From Nostoc linckia z4 (GTDB lineage Bacteria; Cyanobacteriota; Cyanobacteriia; Cyanobacteriales; Nostocaceae), in contig NZ_LAHA01000011.1 of the NCBI RefSeq assembly GCF_002608075.1, positions 62,001 through 126,000 on the forward strand: DNA of 64,000 nt. The letters are read 5' to 3'. Shown here one piece after another: positions 45,096 to 53,830 of this stretch. Both the position numbers and the translations under genes were made by a program. The first letter of the stretch is position 1; every line of letters begins with the position of its first letter. The notes beneath the pieces are model-generated. The model did no database searches and was not told the origin of the DNA. It was given only the letters and a program-made list of their open reading frames with translations.

Positions 45096-45137
45096 GGGGT
45101 AGGAAGCAAAACAGTTTTATATCATAGTAGAGCTTCC

Positions 45138-45265
45138 GATTACTACTCAGGTAAAAAATTGGGGTCGAGGTAATTCTTCCGGAAACCTACCAATGGCAAT
45201 GTCAGCAATTAGGACAACAACATGCTGGTTCAATTCGCTGGATTGACTTGTTAGCTCGCTGTTGC
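45138..45265 (-). pseudogene. Possible DUF29 tail relic and other broken sequence
   Basis: Minus-strand codons ending in TAG at 45143-45145 read YLDPNFLPE, matching the LDPDFLPE end of the intact DUF29 protein at 45987. The rest of a DUF29 gene is not there. The neighbouring 45180-45260 plus-strand frame is open and protein-like but has no start. This is most likely gene decay. Confidence 0.4.
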
Positions 45266-45266
45266 C

Positions 45267-45893
45267 TCAAGCAACTCCAACCAATATCTCCTCATTGTTT
45301 TCGGCTGCTGAAAGATACAAATTCTTCCAATGCTCTAAGCCGTTAAGACACCATCCTTCCCAACTTTGATCTCTTACAAACAGTGCTTCAGGATCGATCT
45401 GTCCAAGGATGCTGGCTCCTTGACTGACTAGCTCACGCGATATAAGTCCCAATGACTCCTCCGGTGGTAACAGAGTAGGAGCAAGAGTTCGATCTCCGAA
45501 GATGAGTTTTTGAACAATCTCATTAGCATTACTAATCTGTCTTCTCGATAGCTCCTGCGACAAACGTTCCTGGATTTCAGCAGATGATTTTTCTAGTAAT
45601 GCTGTTCTATCTTCAATTCCTGGATAAGCTTGACAAGTACGCCTTAACTCAGACTGCAATTGGGCGATTACTTGATGTGCTTCTAGCTCAGATCCAAAAG
45701 TCTGTTGGTGTGTTTCGATCGCATCTTCAAGGATTTCATTAATCTCTTCAGGCTCAATCTCAAAAAAGCGGTAAATACCGCAACCATAGGAAAAAAGAGA
45801 AACTACAAGGATGGTGAGTGCCTTTTCATGTTGAAGGCGTGCGTACAGCGTACTGCTGGGAGGAATTGCGCTATAAATTACAGAAACACCCAT
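45267..45893 (-). CDS. Hypothetical protein, possibly DUF1877-like
   Basis: 208 residues from ATG at 45893 (an in-frame TTG lies two codons earlier). The N-terminus MGVSVIYSAIPPSSTLYARL followed by FFEIEPEEINEILEDAIE resembles DUF1877 (YfbM-like) proteins found in some cyanobacteria, and a WEGWCLNGLEHW motif is near the C-terminus. Function unknown. No close operon partner. Confidence 0.55.
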   Translation of the reverse strand: MGVSVIYSAIPPSSTLYARLQHEKALTILVVSLFSYGCGIYRFFEIEPEEINEILEDAIETHQQTFGSELEAHQVIAQLQSELRRTCQAYPGIEDRTALLEKSSAEIQERLSQELSRRQISNANEIVQKLIFGDRTLAPTLLPPEESLGLISRELVSQGASILGQIDPEALFVRDQSWEGWCLNGLEHWKNLYLSAAENNEEILVGVA

Positions 45894-45986
45894 AAGCAAG
45901 CTTACCTCGTTATTAATGCTTCAGACTGCATCCCGATCTTAATCGCACCCTTCGATAATTATGCTAATGGGTCTAAATCTGACGAA

Positions 45987-46466
45987 TTATCTCGACTCAG
46001 GTAAAAAATCGGGGTCGAGAACTTGCTCTGGTGTAAAGGGAGATTGTTCAGGAAAAATAGCTACAGCTAATTCAGTTTCATCAGCAGCCAACAGTCTAGC
46101 ATGGTCATAACACTGCCGCAAAACTTCATCAAAATAGGGTTTCAAACTAGGACTTTCTTCTAGAGCTTCTTTAAGGCGTTTACGATGCTCCCGAATTGTT
46201 GCTCGCCAACTACCAGAACGTTTCTCGCTTTGATACTTATACTTTAATAGATGCATTAGCACCACTTCCAAATTGCTTCTGAGTGCTTTCTTTTCACTCC
46301 TACCCATTGTTTGAATTTCTTCAATTAAATTCTCTAAATCCAGTTGTGTGAAATTCTTTTGCTTGAGCAGTTCTGCCGTGGTTTGAATCCACAAGTAAAA
46401 ATCTTGTTCATACAAATCTGAACCAGATGTGATTGGAGAATGGGGCAGTTGAGCAGTCATAAGCAT
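45987..46466 (-). CDS. DUF29-family protein
   Basis: 159 residues from ATG at 46466 (a second ATG two codons in is equally possible). The family features are all present: SDLYEQDFYLWIQTTAELLKQ, LDLENLIEEIQTMGRSEKKALRSNLEVVLMHLLKYKYQ and the C-terminal LDPDFLPE. Very common in cyanobacteria, often in multiple copies; no known biochemical function. A decayed tail of another copy lies at 45138-45172. Confidence 0.87.
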   Translation of the reverse strand: MLMTAQLPHSPITSGSDLYEQDFYLWIQTTAELLKQKNFTQLDLENLIEEIQTMGRSEKKALRSNLEVVLMHLLKYKYQSEKRSGSWRATIREHRKRLKEALEESPSLKPYFDEVLRQCYDHARLLAADETELAVAIFPEQSPFTPEQVLDPDFLPESR

Positions 46467-46549
46467 CTGTATTTAGCGCCGACTACACTTGATGCTAGCC
46501 CATTTTCATTCATTGATTTGTCATTTGTCATTAGTTTTTCTTTGCGTCC

Positions 46550-46612
46550 CCCTCATCTCCCTCATCTCCCTCATCTCCCCCATCTCCCCCATCTCCCCAT
46601 GCCCGATGCCCG
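46550..46612. repeat. catctccc tandem repeat
   Basis: Eight or so catctccc(c) units between the DUF29 and PSRP-3 genes. Confidence 0.8.
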
Positions 46613-46707
46613 TTCCCCATTACTATTTGGTCATTGATGGGGTATTGCGTTAGAATAAGCGATCGCTATCCTAGTTAAGTAATGCCCGGAAATCAAGGGA
46701 GGTGTGA

Positions 46708-47007
46708 TTGACCAAGTTTATTTTGAAAATTCTGTGGTTAGACGAAAACGTCGCTCTAGCAGTCGATCAAGTTGTCGGTAAAGGCACAAGTCCTTTGACC
46801 AAATACTTTTTCTGGCCAAGAAATGATGCTTGGGAAGAGTTAAAGAAGGAACTCGAATCCAAACACTGGATTAGTGACCTCGATCGCGTTGAGTTGCTCA
46901 ACAAAGCAACTGAAGTGATTAACTACTGGCAAGAAGAAGGCAGAAATCGCCCAATGGCAGAAGCTCAGTTGAAATTTCCCGAAGTTGCCTTCACCGGTAG
47001 CGCTTGA
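46708..47007 (+). CDS. Small ribosomal subunit protein PSRP-3 (Ycf65)
   Basis: 99 residues. [36 protein letters not shown] and [22 protein letters not shown] are characteristic of PSRP-3/Ycf65, a protein of the 30S subunit restricted to cyanobacteria and plastids. The start is TTG at 46708: AGGGAGG lies about five bases upstream and no in-frame ATG precedes the conserved MTKFILK-like start. Monocistronic. Confidence 0.92.
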   Translation: MTKFILKILWLDENVALAVDQVVGKGTSPLTKYFFWPRNDAWEELKKELESKHWISDLDRVELLNKATEVINYWQEEGRNRPMAEAQLKFPEVAFTGSA

Positions 47008-47245
47008 TATTCCAAAATTAACAAGAATAATTCAGAATCCAGAATTCACCGAATCAGAATCAATATACTGGGGATTTAAACTTGCCACTAAGAACAAAGT
47101 TTAGATGCCTACAGTAAGCCGCCCTTCAAGCATCGACACCGGAAACTGATGCTGCTAGAGCAAGCGCTGATTGTAGATGGCCAATTTTTCTTGTTTTGTA
47201 GGGTACTAAAAAGAAGTTATTCATCCACCAGTCATATATGATTGA

Positions 47246-47278
47246 TTCTGAATTGTGACTTCTGACTCCTGAATTCTT
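47246..47278. repeat. AATTCTGACT-type tandem repeat
   Basis: ctgaattgtgacttctgact and related units just after the kinase/WD40 3' end, the same family as the spacers of the T4SS-like cluster. Confidence 0.55.
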
Positions 47279-47293
47279 TCTTGTTAACCCTCG

Positions 47294-49087
47294 CTATTCT
47301 ACAAGCTGCCAGAGTTGAATAGTCTTGTCTTTGCTGCCACTTGCAATTAGTTGTGTTACTTGGTTCACAGCAATGGCAGATATTGAGTCTGTATGACCAC
47401 AAAGAGTCCCAATCTCTTGGGCTGTACTCACTGTCCAAAGTTTAACTGTTTTGTCCCAACTTGCGCTAACTAGGGTTTTGGCATCGGCAGTGAAAGCTAC
47501 ACTGATTACAGACCAGGAATGGCCTGAAAGTGTGGTAACTAGCTGACCAGTGTCCACTTCCCACAATTTAATAGTTTTATCATCGCTACCCGTGGCCAGA
47601 ATTTTGCCATCGGGACTAAAAGCGACTGTCAAAACTGCCCATGCATGACCCGAAAGGATGCACGGGCAGTTTTGAAATTCTTTTGGGTCATTTATCTGCC
47701 ACAGGCGAATTGTTCTGTCATAACTAGCGCTGGCTATCATTTTTCCTTGGGGACTGAAGGCCACTGAATTCACCTGTAATTGATGTCCAGTAAAGGTACA
47801 AATTTCGCCTCCAGTACTTACATTCCAGAGTTTGACTGTTTTATCCCAGCTACCACTAGCAAGAATCTCGCCGTCTGGACTGAAAGCAACTGATTTTACA
47901 ATGTGGGAGTGTCCCAATAAAGTACAGATTTCTTTTAATGTGTTGATATCCCACAATTTGATAGTTTTATCGTCGCTAGCACTTGCCAAGATTTTGCCAT
48001 TAGGACTGAAAGCAATAGACTTTACTGGTTGCAAATGTCCTGATAAGCTCGCTAAAACTTTTTTAGTCTTTAAATCCCATAATTTAATGTTTTTATCATC
48101 AGAAGTACTGGCTAAAATTTTACCTTCAGGACTGAATGCCAGAGCATTCACACTACTCAAAACAGTGGAATTTTCAATTAAAGTAGATGAGTAGAACCAC
48201 TGGGGCTTTGGTAATTTCAAATCTTGGGGTTTACATTCCATACCCATTGCTTGCATGACTTCCCCAGGTGATTGAAACCGCTGACTCACAAGATTTTGTA
48301 GTAATTTATCTAGGATTTTTGCTAAACGTAAATTTTTTTCGTCTTGTTGCCAAATATCACTTTTAGTAGTCAAATAATCTCGCCAAACCCAACAATCATT
48401 GGCAACATCGAATAAATCAAAGGGAGAAATTTGGGTAAGTAGATAAATGCAAGTGACACCGAGACTATAAAGATCGCTAGCAAAAACAGCTTTTCCTTTT
48501 ATTTGTTCTGGCGCAGCATATTCTGGACTACCAATATTATTTTCAGTGGTAAAGCAATCAATTTTTGTAACAATTTTGGCAGCGCTAAAATCAACTATCA
48601 CCAGATTTGCTTTATCTTTAGAGTCAGAGGGGGTTCTACGGATAATATTTTCGGGTTTAATATTGCGGTGGATGATGTGGCGATCGCTAATAAACTGCAA
48701 AACTGGTAATAGTTCTTCTAAAATTTCCCAAATCTGAGTTTCATTTAAAGCCCCTTCCTCTTCAACCACCTGAGCTAAATTTTTACCTAAAATCAACTCT
48801 TGTACTAAATAAAAGTGCTGTTTGTGCTGAAAATAAGCTAATAAAGCCGGAATCTGGGGATGCTTTCCTAATTCTTCAAGTTGACGCGCTTTTTGCTCAA
48901 AACCTGTAGATGTTTCCCACTCTAGCGATAATTCTTGAACCACGCAGGGAGTTGGCGGAAACTGACCTTCATCCACAGCCAGGAAGGTTTTGCAGAATCC
49001 CCCTTTACCAATTCGGTGAATTAAACGATAACGTCCTTCTAAAAACAAAATTTTCCCACCAGTTAAGGTGTGGGCAATCTTACCCAC
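47294..49087 (-). CDS. WD40 repeat protein with a probable pseudokinase domain
   Basis: 597 residues. Residues about 15-280 have the Hanks kinase fold (GRYRLIHRIGKGGFCKTF, YAAPEQIKG), but key residues are changed: VAIK lysine is Q51 (CVVQEL), HRD is H140-R141-N142 (HRNIKPENI), and DFG is D166-F167-S168. Loss of both the Lys and the catalytic Asp predicts no phosphotransfer. Seven or so WD40 blades follow (about 300-597, each LASGSWDKTVKLW-like), forming one propeller. It may act as a signalling scaffold. Upstream lies a repeat-bearing spacer. Confidence 0.9.
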   Translation of the reverse strand: MGKIAHTLTGGKILFLEGRYRLIHRIGKGGFCKTFLAVDEGQFPPTPCVVQELSLEWETSTGFEQKARQLEELGKHPQIPALLAYFQHKQHFYLVQELILGKNLAQVVEEEGALNETQIWEILEELLPVLQFISDRHIIHRNIKPENIIRRTPSDSKDKANLVIVDFSAAKIVTKIDCFTTENNIGSPEYAAPEQIKGKAVFASDLYSLGVTCIYLLTQISPFDLFDVANDCWVWRDYLTTKSDIWQQDEKNLRLAKILDKLLQNLVSQRFQSPGEVMQAMGMECKPQDLKLPKPQWFYSSTLIENSTVLSSVNALAFSPEGKILASTSDDKNIKLWDLKTKKVLASLSGHLQPVKSIAFSPNGKILASASDDKTIKLWDINTLKEICTLLGHSHIVKSVAFSPDGEILASGSWDKTVKLWNVSTGGEICTFTGHQLQVNSVAFSPQGKMIASASYDRTIRLWQINDPKEFQNCPCILSGHAWAVLTVAFSPDGKILATGSDDKTIKLWEVDTGQLVTTLSGHSWSVISVAFTADAKTLVSASWDKTVKLWTVSTAQEIGTLCGHTDSISAIAVNQVTQLIASGSKDKTIQLWQLVE

Positions 49088-49587
49088 CTAAGAAAAACAT
49101 CTCCATACTTTTAACTGTTGACTTTCAACAGTTAACAGTCAACAACCACCACAAGTGGTTATACTTTTTTAGCGCCTATTAGCTTACTTCATTTATCTAA
49201 GTAAATTTAACAATATTTTTAATAAATAATGTTATTAACAATACTTTATGTATGATAATGTGTTACATTAGTATTTGATAGATGCTTTGTATCTGTATCT
49301 TGCTATTGTGGAGATTATCTGTGTAATCTGAAGTTTTACAGTGTTGACAAAAAAAATTGACAATACTTAACAATTTGCAAAGATGTGTCATTGAGATTAA
49401 CTATTCCAAAGAAATTCTCTCACAATTGAGTAGAATGACAAATACAGCGACGCAACTATTTCATGAATTAGTTACCCTAGAACTGTAGACTTATGTTTTC
49501 AGTCCTGACTTATTTCAGTGTTTTGCCTCAGAGGCATACCAGTCAAAACCACACCAAATCCTTCATTCAGAGCTCCCACAAATCATA
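49088..49587. other. Intergenic region before infC
   Basis: About 500 bases between divergent genes. It contains tandem caacagttaacagtcaac units (49118-49143) and a terminator-like hairpin with six T's (49144-49170), then A+T-rich sequence holding the infC promoter. No gene seen. Confidence 0.5.
49144..49170 (+). terminator. Terminator-like hairpin, part of a repeated module
   Basis: aaccac/gtggtt six-bp stem, five-base loop, then atacTTTTTT. No plus-strand gene ends nearby. The surroundings match 8611-8657, so this is probably part of a repeat, not a dedicated terminator. Confidence 0.4.
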
Positions 49588-50121
49588 ATGCCTGTGATTG
49601 AGAAAAAAAGAACTCGCGATCTGCCCCAAATTAACGAAAGAATTCGCTTCCCGAAAATTCGGGTCATTGACACTGATGGCGGTCAATTGGGGATTATGCC
49701 CCCCCAAGAAGCACTACAACTAGCAGAGGAAAAAGAACTAGATTTAGTGCTACTAAGTGACAAAGCTGACCCGCCAGTTTGTCGGATTATGGACTACGGG
49801 AAATACAAGTTTGAACAGGAGAAAAAGGCGCGGGAAGCCCGTAAAAAACAGCACACGGCTGATGTCAAAGAAGTTAAAATGCGCTACAAAATAGAAGAAC
49901 ACGACTACAACGTCCGTGTCAAGCAAGCAGAGCGCTTTTTAAAAGATGGTGATAAAGTCAAAGCGACTGTGATGTTTCGGGGTCGAGAAATTCAACACAG
50001 TGACCTCGCTGAAGATTTACTCAAACGCATGGCAACGGACTTAGAGCCGTTTGGTGAAGTCCAGCAAGCGCCCAAAAAAGAAGGGCGAAACATGATGATG
50101 CTTCTCTCACCCAAAAAATAA
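49588..50121 (+). CDS. infC: Translation initiation factor IF-3
   Basis: 177 residues, start [32 protein letters not shown] is the N-domain, the KK-rich linker ([11 protein letters not shown]) follows, and the C-domain has [26 protein letters not shown] and RGREIQ. IF-3 binds the 30S subunit and governs start codon choice. In many bacteria infC is followed by rpmI and rplT; here a terminator comes directly after, so it is monocistronic. Confidence 0.95.
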   Translation: MPVIEKKRTRDLPQINERIRFPKIRVIDTDGGQLGIMPPQEALQLAEEKELDLVLLSDKADPPVCRIMDYGKYKFEQEKKAREARKKQHTADVKEVKMRYKIEEHDYNVRVKQAERFLKDGDKVKATVMFRGREIQHSDLAEDLLKRMATDLEPFGEVQQAPKKEGRNMMMLLSPKK

Positions 50122-50151
50122 TCTTCTAATTTTTTAATAAATAAGCGAACA

Positions 50152-50183
50152 AAATCCCTTGGTTAGAAGCCAGGGGATTTTTT
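50152..50183 (+). terminator. Intrinsic terminator of infC
   Basis: aaatcccttgg (50152-50162) pairs with ccaggggattt (50170-50180) around a 7-base loop, followed by a T run. 31 bases after the infC stop. Confidence 0.8.
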
Positions 50184-50188
50184 CATTT

Positions 50189-50246
50189 TGGGCATTGGGC
50201 ATTGGGCATTGGGCATTGGGCATTGGGCATTGGGCATTGGGCATTG
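50189..50246. repeat. gggcatt tandem repeat
   Basis: Eight successive gggcatt heptamers directly after the infC terminator. Confidence 0.9.
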
Positions 50247-50679
50247 GTTCGCTTTGTGCATTTTCAACTCGGAATTTGGTTTTGGGAAAAGGTGAGCCAG
50301 CGCGGTCTTGGGGGTTTCCCCCATGAGCGACTGGCGAACCCCGAAGGGGTTAAAGGGTAAAGGGTAAAGGTTTTTTCTTTCCCCTTTCCCCTTCCCCTTT
50401 TCCCGTTAACCGACAAGTATTGCATTAGGCATTAGGCATTGGTAATTTTTTGCCTATGAAATCCCAATTTTCAGTAATAAATTTATCTCAAATGGATAGT
50501 CCTGAAGACTAAGTGGGAAAGATAATACTCAGTTGCTCCAAGGGATAAGGAAGTCAGGAAGATGGGGGATGAGTGAAATGGGGTGAAACCACGCCCACCA
50601 CCCCATGTCTCCATACTTCTAATGCCCCATCCCCTTGCTCATTCCCCAATGCCCCATGCCCCATGCCCAATGCCCCAAA
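50247..50679. other. Repeat-rich spacer between infC and the MFS-HEAT gene
   Basis: Contains the palindromic repeat at 50292-50335, aagggtaaagggtaaagg units (50349-50370), and gccccatgcccc heptamer-type units (50620-50675) that run into the following reading frame. No gene. Confidence 0.6.
50292..50335. repeat. Palindromic dispersed repeat, second copy
   Basis: gtgagccagcgcggtcttgg...ccatgagcgactggc, near-identical to the inverse of 8539-8584; it can fold into a long hairpin around gggggtttccccc. Confidence 0.55.
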
Positions 50680-53676
50680 ATGAAAAATCACTGGTTGGCT
50701 GTAAATAAAGTTGCTTTACCACGATTGCTACAGTGGGTGAATCTCCGGCCAGAGGAGAGCGAACGCACTCAATTAATGTTCGTATTTTACACTGTTGTAT
50801 CTGTAGGATTGCGGTGGGCAGAGGATAGTACAGTAGCACTGTTTTTGGGCGAATATGAGACTAATCTACTACCTTGGATGTATGTTGCTAGTGCTGTTGT
50901 GAGTACGGGACTGGTTTTTTTATATTCTTGGTTGCAAAAGGTTTTTCCTTTACGTCAGGTAATTGTGGCCATTGCACCTTGTATGGTGACGCCATTAGTT
51001 TTATTGGTTTTATTACGTTGGGGAACTAATGTTTCCTACCTGGCGGTGATTTTGGTGTTTCTGTTGCGGTTGTGGGTAGACGCACTTTATGTACTCAATG
51101 ACCTCAACACGTCCATTGTTGCCAACCAAATATTTAACATTCGAGAAATTAAGCGCACTTATCCACTGGTGAGTAGCGGTCTTTTGGTAGCAGATGTCAT
51201 TAGTGGTTTTAGTTTGCCTTGGTTAGTGCAGTACGCCAGACTGAATAAGGTGATCCTCATCGCCTGTGCGGTGATTTTATTGGGATCGGCGATTTTATTT
51301 TATTTAACTCATCAGTATCGAGCAGCGTTTCCGGAAACTCCACAAATCACAATTCCTGGGGAACAAGTTTCACGACAGCGTTTCCTCAAAAGTCCTTTGA
51401 AACGGTATGTTTGGCATTTATTTGCTTTTGTGGGTTTGTTGCAGGTGATTGGGTTGTTAGTGGATTTTCAGTATTTGCGCGAACTCCAATCAAGTTTAAA
51501 CGACCAGGAACTGGCTAGCTTCTTGGGTCTGTTTGGTGGGATGTTGGGCTTGTGTGAGTTGTTAATCCAGTGGTTTATTTCTAGCCGACTGATTGAACGA
51601 ATGGGAGTATTTTTTACTGCCACGCTTTTACCAATCGCTATAGGCTTTTTACTTCCAGGAGTGTTGGTATTTTTGCATTTAATCCCAGGAATGCAATCGC
51701 AGAGTTTTTTCTGGGGTTTAGTAATTGTCAAATTCTGCGATGAACTTCTACGCTACACCTTTGTGATGAGTAGCGGCCCCATACTCTATCAACCAATTCC
51801 AGAAGCAATTCGCAGCCAGATGCAAACTTTATCTGGGGGAACTGCGGAAGCCATCGCCACAGGGTTGACAGGATTGGTAATTTTTGTCACCTTATTAATT
51901 TCTAAGCATTTTGTACCTGAGCCGCTACAAAAATGGGTGTTAGTAGCAGAAACAATGCTGATAGCCGGCACCTGTTTAAAAGTAGTTTGTCAATTGCGAT
52001 CGCGTTACGTTGATTTGTTAGTTTTAAGTGTGGCACGAGGTCAACTAAGTGCAACCAATGTCGGTCTCAAATTCTTTAAACAAGGCGTAGTCAAAGCATT
52101 GGCTGAAAAAGGCAATGAGGCAGATAAACACTCTTGCATTGAACTTTTAGCTCAAATTGATTCCCAAGGTGCTGCGGAAGTTTTAGCACCTTTATTAGTG
52201 AAGTTAACCCCGGATTTGCAGTGCCAAAGTTTGGAAGTGATGCTGATGGGGGGTGCAAATCCAGTCTATGTACCTGCTATCCGTCCTTTGTTGGAACAAT
52301 CCCAAGAAACTAACCCCGAAGTTTTTGCCCTGGCGCTGCGCTACATTTGGCTAGCTGACCCAAATCCCAATTTAAGCCTCCTGGAAGAATACCTCAATCC
52401 CCGACATAACTCACTGATCCGCGCCACCGCCGCTGCTTTAGTTTTACGCCAAGGAACTCCCATACAAAAGGTAGCAGCTACCAAAACCATGCGCCGAATG
52501 TTGACTCATAAGCAAGAACGGGAACGGATAAATGGAGTTAGGGCACTCAGAGAAGCAGTTTATTTGCAAGCGTTACGAATTCACATTCCAAATTTGTTAC
52601 AAGACGAATCTTTACGAGTGCGTTGTGCTGTCTTAGAAATGATTGGCGCAACTCACTCAGAAGAGTACTATTGTGCGCTGATTGCTGCACTTTACTACAA
52701 ATCAACCCGTAGCACCGCAATGTTAGCCCTAACGCGGCTGGAAAATGAAGCCCTAAATATGCTCTTGCAGTTGGCTACGGATATTTACAAACCAGAAGTA
52801 GTGCGGATGTATGCTTGGCGTACCATTGCTCAAATTGGTACTCAAGAAGCAATGGAGGCTTTATGGGAAAACTTAGAAACCTGTTGGGGTACTACCAGGG
52901 ATCATATTCTTCACAGCTTACTCAAAATACACAAACAACCGGGAATTACAGGTTTAGGCGATCGCTTTTATGAAAGTCGGGTAGAAAAATTAATCGAGCA
53001 GGAATTACGATTTTTAGGTGAAATTTACGGTGCTTATATAGACTTTCAAAATATAGACAAACAAGAAGATTATCAATCCAGCGAAAGGATTTTGATTGTC
53101 TGTGAATTATTGCAACGCTCTCTGAGAGAATTAGAATTAGATGTCAGAGAACGGTTGTTACTTTTACTAAGACTGCTTTATTCCCCAGAAAAGATGCAAG
53201 CAGCAGCGTTTAATTTGCGATCGCTTTCAGTGGTCAACTTAGCGCGGGGGTTAGAAATCCTAGAACACACCGTAACTTTGCCTTCCAAGTCGCTATTGTT
53301 GAATATTTTAGATCGGCGAACAGAGCCGGAAAAATTACAACATTTAGTAGAAGCAAAAATTGTGGAATATGAAAGTATGTTTGTTAGCGATCGCCTCCAC
53401 AGATTGCTACTGTTAGGTAATTTGCTCTCAGACTGGTGTCTCGCTTGCTGTTTTCATTTTGCTCAAGTTGCTCGTATCCGACTCACAAGTTCTGAGATTT
53501 TAGCTAGTTTACGCCATCCCACTGGCTTTGTTCGAGAAGCCGCCATTGCATACTTGAATATGGTTTCACAGCGCGTCCTCTTCCAAATCCTGCCCCAATT
53601 ACAAAACGATCCACATCCTCTAGTAGCCGCCCAAGTAAAGGAATTATTAGAGAAATATCGATTCAAAAGTTATTAA
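50680..53676 (+). CDS. MFS-like transporter fused to HEAT-repeat domain
   Basis: 998 residues from ATG at 50680 (MKNHWLAV). The frame is open 15 codons further back, but only through intergenic repeat. The first 450 residues form about 12 membrane helices with a pattern like MFS/ATP-ADP translocase (NTT) proteins (LWVDALYVLNDLNTSIVANQIFNIRE; GTAEAIATGLTGLVI). The C-terminal 500 residues are a soluble alpha-helical array of HEAT-type repeats (VRCAVLEMIGATHSEEYYCALIAALYY, VREAAIAYLNMVSQ). Such fusions are known in cyanobacteria; substrate and role are not established. Confidence 0.78.
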   Translation: MKNHWLAVNKVALPRLLQWVNLRPEESERTQLMFVFYTVVSVGLRWAEDSTVALFLGEYETNLLPWMYVASAVVSTGLVFLYSWLQKVFPLRQVIVAIAPCMVTPLVLLVLLRWGTNVSYLAVILVFLLRLWVDALYVLNDLNTSIVANQIFNIREIKRTYPLVSSGLLVADVISGFSLPWLVQYARLNKVILIACAVILLGSAILFYLTHQYRAAFPETPQITIPGEQVSRQRFLKSPLKRYVWHLFAFVGLLQVIGLLVDFQYLRELQSSLNDQELASFLGLFGGMLGLCELLIQWFISSRLIERMGVFFTATLLPIAIGFLLPGVLVFLHLIPGMQSQSFFWGLVIVKFCDELLRYTFVMSSGPILYQPIPEAIRSQMQTLSGGTAEAIATGLTGLVIFVTLLISKHFVPEPLQKWVLVAETMLIAGTCLKVVCQLRSRYVDLLVLSVARGQLSATNVGLKFFKQGVVKALAEKGNEADKHSCIELLAQIDSQGAAEVLAPLLVKLTPDLQCQSLEVMLMGGANPVYVPAIRPLLEQSQETNPEVFALALRYIWLADPNPNLSLLEEYLNPRHNSLIRATAAALVLRQGTPIQKVAATKTMRRMLTHKQERERINGVRALREAVYLQALRIHIPNLLQDESLRVRCAVLEMIGATHSEEYYCALIAALYYKSTRSTAMLALTRLENEALNMLLQLATDIYKPEVVRMYAWRTIAQIGTQEAMEALWENLETCWGTTRDHILHSLLKIHKQPGITGLGDRFYESRVEKLIEQELRFLGEIYGAYIDFQNIDKQEDYQSSERILIVCELLQRSLRELELDVRERLLLLLRLLYSPEKMQAAAFNLRSLSVVNLARGLEILEHTVTLPSKSLLLNILDRRTEPEKLQHLVEAKIVEYESMFVSDRLHRLLLLGNLLSDWCLACCFHFAQVARIRLTSSEILASLRHPTGFVREAAIAYLNMVSQRVLFQILPQLQNDPHPLVAAQVKELLEKYRFKSY

Positions 53677-53830
53677 ACTGTTACGCATTGAAATTGCATA
53701 TTAGACCTGTCTTACAAAGTTCTGAGCCAAGGAAGCCTTGGCTCAACGTCACTTGCTTTGCGACGCAAGGCGACAGGAACGTAGTGGTTCGACTTTGCGC
53801 TTTGTCTTTAAAAACACTAATGACCAATGA

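Noticed and set aside
45215-45250. tRNA-like T-loop (ggttcaattc)
   Set aside because: No acceptor stem, D-arm or anticodon arm can be paired around it.
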